From the NCBI GenBank assembly GCA_030837785.1, contig JAUQYA010000162.1, positions 1-64,000 on the forward strand: a stretch of 64,000 nt of DNA. The letters are read 5' to 3'. Below, piece after piece: positions 1 to 7,160 of this stretch. The position numbers were made by a program, and so were the translations under genes. The notes beneath the pieces were generated by a model, which was given only the letters and a program-made list of their open reading frames with translations, was not told the DNA's origin and made no database searches. The stretch comes from Albidovulum sp. (lineage in GTDB: Bacteria > Pseudomonadota > Alphaproteobacteria > Rhodobacterales > Rhodobacteraceae). Positions within the stretch are counted from its first letter, which is position 1. Each line of letters opens with the position of its first letter.

Positions 1-262
1 TTGATCCGTCATCGCTCCGAAGACGATGAGGCTGATGCTGGGTGGGATCAGGATGCCGAGGGTGCCGCCGGCGGCGACCGAACCGGCCGCGATGCTGCGA
101 TCATAGCCCCGCTTCTCCATCTCGGGGAGCGCCACGACTCCGATCGTGGCGCAGCTCGCCAGGCTCGAGCCCGAGCATGCGGCGAAGGCGGCGCCGACGA
201 CGATGTTGGAATGCAGCAGGCCCCCGGGCAGCAGGCGATCCATCAGCGGGTGGATGACCCCA
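1..262 (-). pseudogene. TRAP transporter large permease (DctM-type), 5'-truncated fragment
   Basis: Read leftward, the frame encodes HPLMDRLLPGGLLHSNIVVG followed by the Ser/Gly-rich ATIGVVALPEMEKRGYD and GGTLGILIPPSISLIVFG stretches, which are signature segments of the 12-TM DctM subunit of TRAP dicarboxylate transporters. The segments before HPLMDR are missing because the frame meets a helicase fragment near 255-265. The gene continues past the left edge of the window. It should belong to the inner membrane, but without its first helices it cannot make a working permease. Family recognition is from memory of conserved motifs; the junction can be placed only to about 10 bases. Confidence 0.75.
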
Positions 263-800
263 TCTCGGACATGAGCCGTCTGACCGGCATGTGCTGGCTT
301 TTCTTCTGGATCTCGCGCGAGAGGATCCCGAACCCATGACCAGCCGTCACCGAGGTCCGCGAGGGGACCTGACTCGACAGGAGCGCCCGGATGTAACCCA
401 CGGTCAGAGAGGAGACTTCTTCGTCCAGTTCGCAGAAGGTCCGAATGAGCGCCTCATGGTCGACGCTCGAGAAACGCCGTAGAGCGTCGTTGCTGTCGAT
501 GAGGAGCGGCGCCGACCAGCGGCAGAAGGCCGTCCGGAACGCCTCCGCGACCTGATCGTGAGAAACGCGCCCCACCTCGAGGGCCTGAACCAGACAGCCC
601 AGGCCCGCTTGGCTGGCCTCGCGCCGGGCCGCCACCCAGTTACACCAGACGTTGAGCCGCCGCTCGCGCGCGGCGACTGCCCGGGCCTCGGATGCGATCG
701 CAGCCAGGTCTCGCGTGCCAGGCTCGCTTCCGGCTTCGCCCTTGATGTTGGACCAGGCCCTCAGGGCCGCAAGCAGCGAGCGCGCCTCCTCCTGGTAGCA
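243..800 (-). pseudogene. Internal fragment of a large DUF4011/DUF3320-type SF1 helicase
   Basis: The open frame reads continuously from about 800 to a stop at 243. It contains REIQKKSQHMPVRRLMSEM, a hallmark of very large superfamily I helicases that carry DUF4011/DUF3320 regions. The residues before it (AFRTAFCRWSAPLLIDSNDALRRF and FCELDEEV elements) also fit that family. Neither a start nor the helicase core is present: the upstream side is joined to the phage tape-measure gene at about 795-800, and the downstream side runs into TRAP sequence near 260, adding only five foreign codons before the stop. This is a non-functional gene scrap. The family call is good; the exact breakpoints are not. 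Confidence 0.7.
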
Positions 801-1735
801 CCGCGCAGCACCGTCAGCGCCCCGGAAAGCGTCAGCGTCGCCACCCGCGCGGCGAGGAAGGCCGAGACCCAGCGTCCGGCCATGAACCCGGCGAAGGCGA
901 TGCCGATCGCCGCGAGGCGCTCGATATTGTCGGCAACCGCGATCAGGGCGGTGGCGACCAGCGACGAGGCCCCGAACACCTGATCCCAGGTCCCGACCAG
1001 CTGCAGCGCGGCATTGCCGATCAGGGTGAAGGCATCGCCGATGGTCGCCGGCATGCTGTCGGCTTCCTCGCGCAGCAGCTCGAGATTGCCGATCAGCGCC
1101 GTGCGGATAACATCGCCTGTGATCGCGCCCTGTTGTCCGAGCCCGCGCAGGCCGGAGACGGTGGTGCCGAGTTCGGAGGCCAGCAGTTCCGCCAGCCGCC
1201 CGCCGCTCTGGATCACGGTGTTGAGATTGTCGCCGCTGAGCGTGCCGAGCGCCATGGCCTTCGAGAGCGCGCTCGAGACCGAAGCCGCGCGCTCCGCCCG
1301 CGCGCCCGAGACCACCATGGCATTGTTCAGCGCCTCGGTGAAGTCGAGGCTTTCCGCCGTCGTCAGCCCCAACTCGCGCAGGGCGGTGGCATTGGCGAGC
1401 CAGGATTCCGTGGTCTGGCCGAGGCTGGAATAGGTGCGCCGCGCCATGGCAGCCAGCCGGTCCATCACAGCCGCGCCGCGTTCCTGCGAGCCGGTCGCCA
1501 GATCGACCCGCGAACGCAGGTCGGTCCAGCTGTCGGCATAGGCCACGATCTGCCGGACCGACAGCGCTCCGGCGACGATCCCGGCAAGGCGCCGCAGCAC
1601 CGCGCCGGTGATATCGGCCTGCCGTTCGATCCGCTTGAAATTGCTCTCGCCAGCGTCGCCGATGCCCTGGAACTCGGCCTTCACCTGCCTTCCGCCCTCG
1701 GCGACGAGGCGGACGGAGACGCGTTTCTGGCTCAT
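797..1735 (-). pseudogene. Phage tail tape-measure protein, C-terminally truncated
   Basis: The N-terminal 310 or so residues match the conserved N-terminal domain of siphophage tape-measure proteins, including the segment ALNNAMVVSGARAERA, the run SKAMALGTLSGDNLNTVIQS, and hydrophobic helices near residues 260-305. Tape-measure proteins usually exceed 600 residues and set tail length. Here the frame loses homology just after GALTVLRGA and runs into helicase sequence, so no functional protein is expected and all distal tail genes are absent. The start ATG at 1735 is followed on the same strand by the upstream tail genes, from which it is separated by the inserted vapBC pair. Confidence 0.8.
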
Positions 1736-1807
1736 CTGTCAGGGAATCCTTGAAAACGGCAAGCGGCTGTCTTACATTTTTCGCATCGATAATTCGAAGG
1801 TAGGATC

Positions 1808-2020
1808 ATGCCCGAGACCGCCACCCTGTCTGCGAAGTTCCAGATCTCGATCCCCAAGGCGATCCGCACCGCCCAGCACTGGGAAGCCGGGCTGACCTTC
1901 GCGTTCATTCCCAAGGGAACCGGCGTGTTGCTCGTGCCGGTGCCGAAGCGCGAGGCGCTGGCCGGGATAGCGAAGGGCGCGTCCGCCACCGATTACCGAG
2001 ACCGGTCGGATCGGGTCTGA
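1808..2020 (+). CDS. VapB-type AbrB-fold antitoxin
   Basis: This 70-residue protein has a SpoVT/AbrB swapped-hairpin DNA-binding segment at residues 5-45 (LSAKFQISIPKAIR then GLTFAFIPKGTGVLLVPV). Such antitoxins neutralise a PIN toxin with their C-terminus and repress the operon through the AbrB domain. Its stop codon overlaps the toxin start by one base (TGATG), so the two are translationally coupled. It lies on the strand opposite to the phage tail genes on both sides. An AT-rich stretch just upstream (1771-1797) probably holds the promoter and operator, but no clean site is visible. Confidence 0.88.
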   Translation: MPETATLSAKFQISIPKAIRTAQHWEAGLTFAFIPKGTGVLLVPVPKREALAGIAKGASATDYRDRSDRV

Positions 2021-2400
2021 TGCGCCTTGTCGACACGTCCGCCTGGATCGAATGGCTGATCGGCTCGCCGACCGGCGAGGCGGTGACGGCGCATCTGCCC
2101 GAGCAATCCGACTGGCTGGTGCCGACCATGGTGCAGCTTGAGCTGGCGAAATGGCTCACCCGCGAGGTGGGCGAGGACAAGGCCGATCAGGTGATCGCCT
2201 TCACGCAGCTCTGCCAGGTCGTGCCGCTCGATACCGAGATCGCGCTGGCGGCGGCCGAGGCCTGCCGGGTGCACAAGCTCGCCACCGCCGACGCCATCGT
2301 CTTCGCCACCGCTCGCACGCAGGACGCCAGCCTGATCACCTGCGATGCGCATTTCGAGGGGCTGCCGGGCGTGACGCTGATCGAGAAGATCAAGTCCTGA
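2020..2400 (+). CDS. vapC: VapC-type PIN-domain ribonuclease toxin
   Basis: This is a 126-residue PIN-domain protein. The acidic metal-binding quartet is visible as D5 (LVDTSAW), E41 (VQLELAKW), D91 (ATADAIVFA) and D109 (ITCDAHF), the usual VapC pattern. The family cleaves RNA, often initiator tRNA, when freed from its antitoxin. The gene is coupled to the preceding AbrB-type antitoxin. Its last 11 bases overlap the 3' end of a tail gene on the opposite strand, so the pair is an accessory cassette wedged into the prophage tail operon. All catalytic residues are present, so the toxin is probably active. Confidence 0.93.
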   Translation: MRLVDTSAWIEWLIGSPTGEAVTAHLPEQSDWLVPTMVQLELAKWLTREVGEDKADQVIAFTQLCQVVPLDTEIALAAAEACRVHKLATADAIVFATARTQDASLITCDAHFEGLPGVTLIEKIKS

Positions 2401-2647
2401 GCCCCGGCCTCTCGTCGCCGGCCATCTGCTCGTTGAGCTTGCGGACCATCACCGCCTCGATCTCGGGCAGGCATTCGGCGGCGATCAGCGGATCGAGCCC
2501 GAGCGCGCTCGCCATGGCGAGCGCCGCCGTCATGTCCCAGCCGATGACGGCACCACCGCCCATGCCGGTGGCGATGCGCAACTGCCCGGTCAGGCGTTGC
2601 GCCAGATCCCAGACCTGCCAACCTTCCGGAGTTTCCGGACGACTCAC
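2390..2647 (-). CDS. Small phage tail-assembly protein (85 aa, unknown)
   Basis: This 85-residue protein starts with GTG, which overlaps the stop of the upstream tail chaperone gene (GTGA). It has a W-rich N-terminus (PEGWQVWDLAQRL) and Ala/Leu-rich helices. Small genes between the tail chaperone and the tape-measure gene are common in siphophages, sometimes as the second product of a chaperone frameshift, and its place fits that role. I do not recognise a specific family. Its 3' end overlaps the end of vapC on the other strand. Confidence 0.7.
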   Translation of the reverse strand: MSRPETPEGWQVWDLAQRLTGQLRIATGMGGGAVIGWDMTAALAMASALGLDPLIAAECLPEIEAVMVRKLNEQMAGDERPGLRT

Positions 2648-3081
2648 GCGCGCCGGGCAGTCCGGGCACGGGCCCTGGCAGGCCGCGCAATAGGCGTCGC
2701 CCCCTCCGAAGTGCCATTCGGCGAGGGCGCGGAGGCGTTTTTTTCCTGCTCCAGCATCAGGTGCGGCGCGAGGCAGCGAGTCTGAAACGCCTCGAACACC
2801 GGCCAGATGTCCAGAAGCGCGTCGATGCCTTCCGATGTGACGGGGACGGGCTTGCCATCGGCATCACCGACGCCTTCCCAGCCGGTGACCACGCGGCGGG
2901 CCACCGCCTTGGCCATGACCAGTGCCTGCTCCTCCTTGCTTGCCGTATCAGACAGCGCCTCGACGGATGGGTCGTTGCGCGCGGCAACCATGATCGCGGT
3001 GGTGACAGGCAGGACGTGCAGGCGCAGGCCGGATCCAAGGTCGAGCCATTTCGGCGCGCTGGAAAGGTCGAGACGGATCAT
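2644..3081 (-). CDS. Phage tail assembly chaperone-like protein
   Basis: This 145-residue protein starts at the ATG at 3081 (MIRLDLSS), preceded by GAGGAA. The longer upstream frame overlaps the tail-tube gene and is unlikely. The protein opens with a short beta-rich part (WLDLGSGLRLHVLPVT), then mostly helices, then a basic Ala/Arg-rich tail. It lies between the tail tube and the tape-measure gene, the standard place for the chaperone that coats the tape measure before tail-tube polymerisation. The assignment rests on position and general character more than on a sharp motif. Confidence 0.7.
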   Translation of the reverse strand: MIRLDLSSAPKWLDLGSGLRLHVLPVTTAIMVAARNDPSVEALSDTASKEEQALVMAKAVARRVVTGWEGVGDADGKPVPVTSEGIDALLDIWPVFEAFQTRCLAPHLMLEQEKNASAPSPNGTSEGATPIARPARARARTARRA

Positions 3082-3083
3082 GG

Positions 3084-4028
3084 TCAATATTCCTCGATGT
3101 CGTTGATGAGAACGGCGGTGCACATCCGCCCCAGCGTGGCGTCGCGCGCGGCCTGCCAGTCGAAGCTGGCCTGAATGCCCTGCGGGCCGCCGATCTCGAT
3201 GCGCGGGCGCGGCAGATAGACGGCGTGGACGGTGACGGTCAGGCTTTCGCCAGAGACGAGCGTGTAGGAGAACTCCAGCTCGCAGGGCGTGCCGTTGATC
3301 GCCTGGTTCACCAGTGTCGAGTCGGCGAAGCGCACCTCGGTCCGGCCGGTGAGCGCGGCGATGGAGGGATCGGCGCCGTCGATCATGCCGTCGGCGCGGA
3401 TGGTCTCGATCCGGTCGAGGTTGTTGGCATAGGTGATCTCGGTCGAGATCACGTTGCCCAAGGCGGTGCCGTTGCGTTTGATCGCGCCGTTGAAGTGACC
3501 AAAGCGGATCAGGTCGAGCTCCGCCGGCGTTCCCGCGCCACTGGTCGTGGCCACCGTCTCGCCCTGCGCCACCAGCCGCGCGGTGGCGGTCAACAGACCC
3601 GAGCGCTGCATCTGCCAGCTGAGCTGGTCGAGCACCACGCCGGAATACATGGCGTAGCGCGGCACCTCGGGCATAGCGGTCTCGATCGACATCGAGGGCA
3701 GCGTCCAGCCGCCGGACTGGAAGGTGTGGGCATACGGCCCCGGTGAGCTTCCGGTGGTAGTCGGCGCGCCGAACGCCGCCTTCAGCCAGAAGCCGAAAGC
3801 CTCGGCGTCGATCGGCACCACCACATCGCCATCGGCGGTCACCGCGTCCTTGACCGGGGCCAAGGGGTCACGGCCGTAGCCAAGCAGCTCCGAGTTCAGA
3901 AGCGGCTGCTCCGCCCCCAGCGTGGCGCTGGCAAAGGGCATCCGCGTGTAGCCGCTCGCCGGCGGCGTGCCATAGGTCGTCTCGAACGCGAGCGCCATCC
4001 GCGCCCGCGCCCCTTGGGCGCGTGCCAT
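3084..4028 (-). CDS. Phage major tail tube protein
   Basis: This 314-residue protein has the features of siphophage tail-tube subunits: an N-terminal ALAFETTYGTPPASGYTRMPF segment, alternating beta strands, repeated GxxTATARLVAQGET-type stretches, and a Thr/Val-rich C-terminal half. It would polymerise on the tape measure to form the tail tube. A good Shine-Dalgarno (AGGAGAA) lies 5 bases before the ATG at 4028. It follows the tail terminator gene and precedes the tail chaperone, the canonical order. It appears intact. Confidence 0.82.
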   Translation of the reverse strand: MARAQGARARMALAFETTYGTPPASGYTRMPFASATLGAEQPLLNSELLGYGRDPLAPVKDAVTADGDVVVPIDAEAFGFWLKAAFGAPTTTGSSPGPYAHTFQSGGWTLPSMSIETAMPEVPRYAMYSGVVLDQLSWQMQRSGLLTATARLVAQGETVATTSGAGTPAELDLIRFGHFNGAIKRNGTALGNVISTEITYANNLDRIETIRADGMIDGADPSIAALTGRTEVRFADSTLVNQAINGTPCELEFSYTLVSGESLTVTVHAVYLPRPRIEIGGPQGIQASFDWQAARDATLGRMCTAVLINDIEEY

Positions 4029-4051
4029 CGTGTTTCTCCTGTGTAGGGTGG

Positions 4052-4150
4052 ATCAGCCGAGCGGGTCGGCCGTGGAGTGAGGCGGATCAGGTGACAGTCC
4101 GGTGGACTGTCGCCCCGCCGAACGCAGCACCCGCATCAGCCAAGCGGGTC
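4052..4150 (-). repeat. Duplicated 3' gene end flanking an 8-bp hairpin
   Basis: Two near-identical 16-base blocks, at 4052-4067 and 4135-4150, differ at one base. Both encode the same C-terminus, ADPLG or SDPLG plus stop, in the minus frame: the right copy is the real end of the tail terminator gene and the left is a ghost copy 83 bases downstream. Between them lies a perfect inverted repeat, GACAGTCC-GGT-GGACTGTC (4093-4111), extended by partial pairing to about 4090-4114. It has no T-run after it, so an intercistronic mRNA hairpin is likelier than an intrinsic terminator. Confidence 0.6.
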
Positions 4151-4555
4151 CGAAGCGGAGTAGTGTAGAATGACCGGAATGACGGCTGCCTTCAGCCCGG
4201 CCGCGCCCTCAACGGGCAGATCGACCGGCCGCGGAGCCTCGGCCTCGACCCAATCGCACAAGCCCCCGAGCGTGCGGTCGGCGGCGAGCGCCGCACCGAT
4301 GCTGGCGCAGAGGGTATCGAAGGCGGCGTCACGGTTGGCGCCCTGCACCACGGCCTCGATCTCGGCCCGGTGCTGGTAGTGGTAGCGCAGGGGCGAGATC
4401 GTCACCTCGGGCTCGCCGGGTTCACCGTCGCGCAGGATCAGAAGGCCAGTGGCGGGCACACGTTCCGGCAGCACCTCGCCGCGCAGGGCGGTGGCGGGCA
4501 GCGCCGAGAGCCGCGCGTGCAGCGCGGCGAGGATGGTTTCGCGGGTGGTGGGCAT
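4136..4555 (-). CDS. Phage tail terminator / completion protein
   Basis: A 139-residue protein with an N-terminal helix (RETILAALHARLSAL), a strand pair around LILRDGEPGEPEVTISPLRYHY, and a C-terminal VIPVILHYSASDPLG, the pattern of gpU-like tail terminators that stop tail-tube growth and join the head. It lies just before the tail tube gene, as such genes usually do. The upstream phage gene that should precede it directly (ending at 5900) is instead 1.3 kb away, because the dmeRF pair is inserted between them on the opposite strand. Confidence 0.68.
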   Translation of the reverse strand: MPTTRETILAALHARLSALPATALRGEVLPERVPATGLLILRDGEPGEPEVTISPLRYHYQHRAEIEAVVQGANRDAAFDTLCASIGAALAADRTLGGLCDWVEAEAPRPVDLPVEGAAGLKAAVIPVILHYSASDPLG

Positions 4556-4605
4556 GGCGATCAGTTCCTGGCACTGAAGGCGATGGGCATTGTGGCTGGA
4601 TGGAA

Positions 4606-4623
4606 TATAGGGTAGCCCCCTAT
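4606..4623 (+). promoter_or_regulatory. Probable DmeR operator
   Basis: The sequence ATAGGG-TAGCC-CCCTAT is a 6-bp perfect inverted repeat with a G-tract and C-tract centre. That is the kind of site bound by tetrameric RcnR/CsoR-family repressors. It ends 4 bases before the regulator's ATG at 4627. No Shine-Dalgarno fits between site and start, so the transcript may be leaderless or nearly so. Ligand-free DmeR is expected to sit here and be released by Co(II) or Ni(II). Confidence 0.55.
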
Positions 4624-4626
4624 GCC

Positions 4627-4899
4627 ATGACTCACACTGTCCAGAACAAATCCAAGCTCCTCGCCAGAGTCCGCCGCCTGAAGGGGCAGATGGAGGCGAT
4701 TGAAAGGGCGCTGGAGGCGGAAACCTCCTGCGCCGAAATCCTCAACCTTGCCGCCTCGGTCCGCGGCGCGACGAACGGCCTCGTCGTCGAGCTCCTCGAA
4801 GATCATCTGCGCAACCATGTCGTCGGTGTCGAAAGTGACGCCCTGCGCGCGGCTGGAGCGGACGAACTGGTCGAAGTCATGAGAAGGCATCTGAAATGA
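4627..4899 (+). CDS. dmeR: RcnR/DmeR-type Co/Ni-responsive repressor
   Basis: A 90-residue all-helical regulator of the CsoR/RcnR family. Starting at the ATG at 4627 places His3, Cys35, His60 and His64 exactly at the Ni/Co ligand positions known for RcnR, which is the reason for rejecting the ATG at 4600. RLKGQMEAIERAL is the family signature. It should repress its own operon and release DNA on binding cobalt or nickel. The ATG of the exporter gene overlaps its stop (ATGA), so the two are coupled. It sits in a prophage tail operon, on the opposite strand. Confidence 0.88.
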   Translation: MTHTVQNKSKLLARVRRLKGQMEAIERALEAETSCAEILNLAASVRGATNGLVVELLEDHLRNHVVGVESDALRAAGADELVEVMRRHLK

Positions 4900-5882
4900 C
4901 CCAGAACCCTGCTTCGGTCGCTCCGCACGACCATGTCTTCCTCGGCGAGAACCATGCCCGCAACGAACGCCGCACCTGGCTGGTGATTGCCCTGACCGCG
5001 ACCATGATGGTTGCCGAAATCGCGGCCGGAACGGTCTTCGGCTCGATGGCGCTGCTTGCCGATGGCTGGCACATGTCCACCCATGCCTCGGCCTTGCTGA
5101 TCACGGCGCTCGCCTACCGCTACGCCCGGAGACATGCGCGCAACCCTCGCTTCACCTTCGGGACCGGCAAGCTGGGCGATCTCGCGGCATTCGGCAGCGC
5201 CACGGTTCTGGCCATCGTCGCCCTGCTGATCGGATGGGAAAGCCTCGCGCGGCTGCGCAGCCCTGTCCCGATCAGCTTCGACGAGGCGATCCTCGTGGCC
5301 GTGGTCGGCCTCGTGGTGAACCTCGTCAGCGCCTGGCTGCTCAAGGACGACCCCGACCATCATCACGGTCACGGCCATCACCATCATCAACACCATGATC
5401 ACGCGCACGATCACCACGACCATGATCACGGCAAGCCAGCCGCTCGCGCCGGACGCCGGGACAACAACTTGCGCGCCGCCTATCTCCACGTTCTCGCCGA
5501 TGCGTTGACATCGGTGATGGCGATCGTCGCGCTGCTGGCAGGCCGCAGCTACGGTTGGGTGTGGCTTGACCCCGTGATCGGCATCGTCGGCGCCCTTGTC
5601 ATCCTCCGCTGGTCATGGGGTCTCCTGCGGGACAGCGGGGCGGTGCTGCTGGACTACATCCCGGAGCACGAGGATCTACCGGCCGAAGTGCGCGCCGCGA
5701 TCGAGAGCGAGCACGACGAGATCGTCGATCTTCATGTCTGGCAGCTTGGCCCGGGCCATCACGGCGCCATCGTGTCGATCGTGAGCGCCGATCCGAAGCC
5801 GGTGCCGGAATACCGCAAGCGTCTGGAAGGCATCCATGAGCTTGCACATGTGACCATCGAGGTGCACGGCAGAGCGGCCTAA
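4896..5882 (+). CDS. dmeF: DmeF-type cation diffusion facilitator (Co/Ni efflux)
   Basis: A 328-residue inner-membrane CDF transporter with six predicted helices. The first metal-site half shows in LLADGWHMSTHASAL (helix 2) and the second in YLHVLADALTSV (helix 5). Between helices 4 and 5 is a cytoplasmic His-rich loop at about residues 153-179, with some 17 histidines interspersed with Asp and Gly. The C-terminal cytoplasmic domain includes VDLHVWQLGPGHHGAIVSIV. With the RcnR-type regulator in front this matches the dmeRF efflux operons of alphaproteobacteria, which export Co(II) and Ni(II) by proton antiport. It appears complete. Confidence 0.92.
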   Translation: MTQNPASVAPHDHVFLGENHARNERRTWLVIALTATMMVAEIAAGTVFGSMALLADGWHMSTHASALLITALAYRYARRHARNPRFTFGTGKLGDLAAFGSATVLAIVALLIGWESLARLRSPVPISFDEAILVAVVGLVVNLVSAWLLKDDPDHHHGHGHHHHQHHDHAHDHHDHDHGKPAARAGRRDNNLRAAYLHVLADALTSVMAIVALLAGRSYGWVWLDPVIGIVGALVILRWSWGLLRDSGAVLLDYIPEHEDLPAEVRAAIESEHDEIVDLHVWQLGPGHHGAIVSIVSADPKPVPEYRKRLEGIHELAHVTIEVHGRAA

Positions 5883-5899
5883 AGGGATTACAGCCGCTG

Positions 5900-6517
5900 C
5901 TACACCCAGTTCGCCACGATCCGCCCCGGCACGCCGTCCACGGCGCGCTCCGCATCCCGTGCAAGATCCAGCCGCTTGCGCAGCCTGACCTGCGGGACCA
6001 GCAGGAAGATCGGCACGGTGGTCAGGCCGCGGCCGGTCTTCGAGCGCGAAGCCACCGCGCGGCCCTTGGTGTTCAAGCGCCCCTCGGCGACCAGCAGGCT
6101 CGGGCCCGTGCGGCGATAGACGAAGCGCAGACGCAACCCCGTGCGGCGTTCCCATTCCAGCGGCGTGATGCGGCCGCCACGGGTGGATTTCCCGGCCGCA
6201 GGCGTCGGGATCGCTAGCCAGAACCCATTGCTCGACCGGATCAGCGGCCCGCTATCATGGGCGCCGACGATCACCGGGGCCTTCGACCAGACCAGTGCCG
6301 CGGCGTTCAGGCTGGTTCGGCCCTTGGGATAGGCTTCCGACCGGATGGTGCGGGCGAGCCGCGCCCCGAGACCCGCGCCGGTGATCTGCGCGCGCCAGGC
6401 GGATTTCAGACCGGTTCCGGCGTCGCGCATCGCCGTGGTGACGGCCTTCTCCCCGGCCTTCACCTCCGCTTCCATGATGCGGGCGATATCACCGATGATA
6501 TTGACGCCGAGCTTCAC
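5900..6517 (-). CDS. Phage DUF6441-like head-tail protein
   Basis: A 205-residue protein with an N-terminal helix (DIARIMEAEVKAGEKAVTTAM), a basic central part (GLKSAWRAQI, ARLARTIRSEAYP) and SGFWLAIPTPAAG-like strands (here NGFWLAIPTPAAG). This resembles the DUF6441 family found between head-completion and tail genes of Rhodobacteraceae prophages, with a role probably like HK97 gp10. It starts at GTG 6517, overlapping the stop of the head-tail joining gene (GTGA). It appears intact. Confidence 0.72.
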   Translation of the reverse strand: MKLGVNIIGDIARIMEAEVKAGEKAVTTAMRDAGTGLKSAWRAQITGAGLGARLARTIRSEAYPKGRTSLNAAALVWSKAPVIVGAHDSGPLIRSSNGFWLAIPTPAAGKSTRGGRITPLEWERRTGLRLRFVYRRTGPSLLVAEGRLNTKGRAVASRSKTGRGLTTVPIFLLVPQVRLRKRLDLARDAERAVDGVPGRIVANWV

Positions 6518-6825
6518 GTGGGCCTCAGATCGACGGTCCAGACCAGCCGCTCGCGGTCGCGGACGGGCTCGCCCTGGATGAGGAAGGCCTCAGTGTCGAT
6601 CTCGATGCGGTCGCCGGAGCGCGGGTTCGGCACCTCGGCGACGCGCAGATCGATGCGGGTGGTCTCGGACCAGAGCCTTGCGTCGCCAAAGTCAGTAATC
6701 GCATCGGCGTGCCGGGCGACGACACGCACCAGAACGGGCACGCCGCCATCGGCGATATAGACCGCGTCCCGGCCGATGTTCGGATCGGCAAAGAGCGCAC
6801 CGACGGCGGCGGCGAAGGCGCTCAT
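6514..6825 (-). CDS. Phage head-tail joining protein
   Basis: A 103-residue protein starting at the ATG at 6825. The N-terminal MSAFAAAVGALFADPNIGRDA, the central VLVRVVARHAD and the closing DRIEIDTEAFLIQGEPVRDR-type strand (a beta-barrel joiner) fit lambda gpFII-like connectors that link the filled head to the tail. Its ATG overlaps the stop of the DUF2190 gene and its stop overlaps the following GTG, so three genes are translated in a coupled chain. Function is from family resemblance and order. Confidence 0.72.
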   Translation of the reverse strand: MSAFAAAVGALFADPNIGRDAVYIADGGVPVLVRVVARHADAITDFGDARLWSETTRIDLRVAEVPNPRSGDRIEIDTEAFLIQGEPVRDRERLVWTVDLRPT

Positions 6826-7160
6826 CAGAAGGCCGCGTTCAGGCGCACCCGGCCGATGGTGTCGCCCGCGCCGCTCGCCACCGCATCGACGGCCACGCCG
6901 ATCAGCGTGTTCGAGGTGGTGACCTTGGTGGTCTGCCGGGCGGTGTTGTCCCAGTAGATGCGGTCGCCGACGGCCCATGCCTGCGAGCCGAGTTTCTTCA
7001 GCTCGTAGACGCCGACGAGCGCGGCCTCGACTGGTTCGCCGAGGGCGGCGATGCCGGAGGCCACGCCGAAGATGGAGCCGACGAGCAGGCCATCGCCCGA
7101 AGCGACAGCATAGGGCGCGGTCAGAGTGATGTTGTTGCCGGGCTGGACGTAGGTTTTCAT
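6825..7160 (-). CDS. DUF2190 capsid decoration/stabilising protein
   Basis: A 111-residue protein whose start MKTYVQPGNNITLTAPYAVASGD, with the later SIFGVASG and GDRIYWDNTARQTTKV segments, is typical of DUF2190 proteins encoded right after the major capsid gene; they are thought to decorate or stabilise the head. ATG at 7160 follows AGGGAGG at a close distance. It is encoded directly after the protease-capsid gene, which is itself broken, so it may have nothing left to decorate. Confidence 0.8.
   Translation of the reverse strand: MKTYVQPGNNITLTAPYAVASGDGLLVGSIFGVASGIAALGEPVEAALVGVYELKKLGSQAWAVGDRIYWDNTARQTTKVTTSNTLIGVAVDAVASGAGDTIGRVRLNAAF

Noticed and set aside
4600..4626. ATG at 4600 as the DmeR start
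   Set aside because: It would put the operator inside the gene and move the His3 ligand out of its conserved place; ATG 4627 restores all four RcnR ligands.
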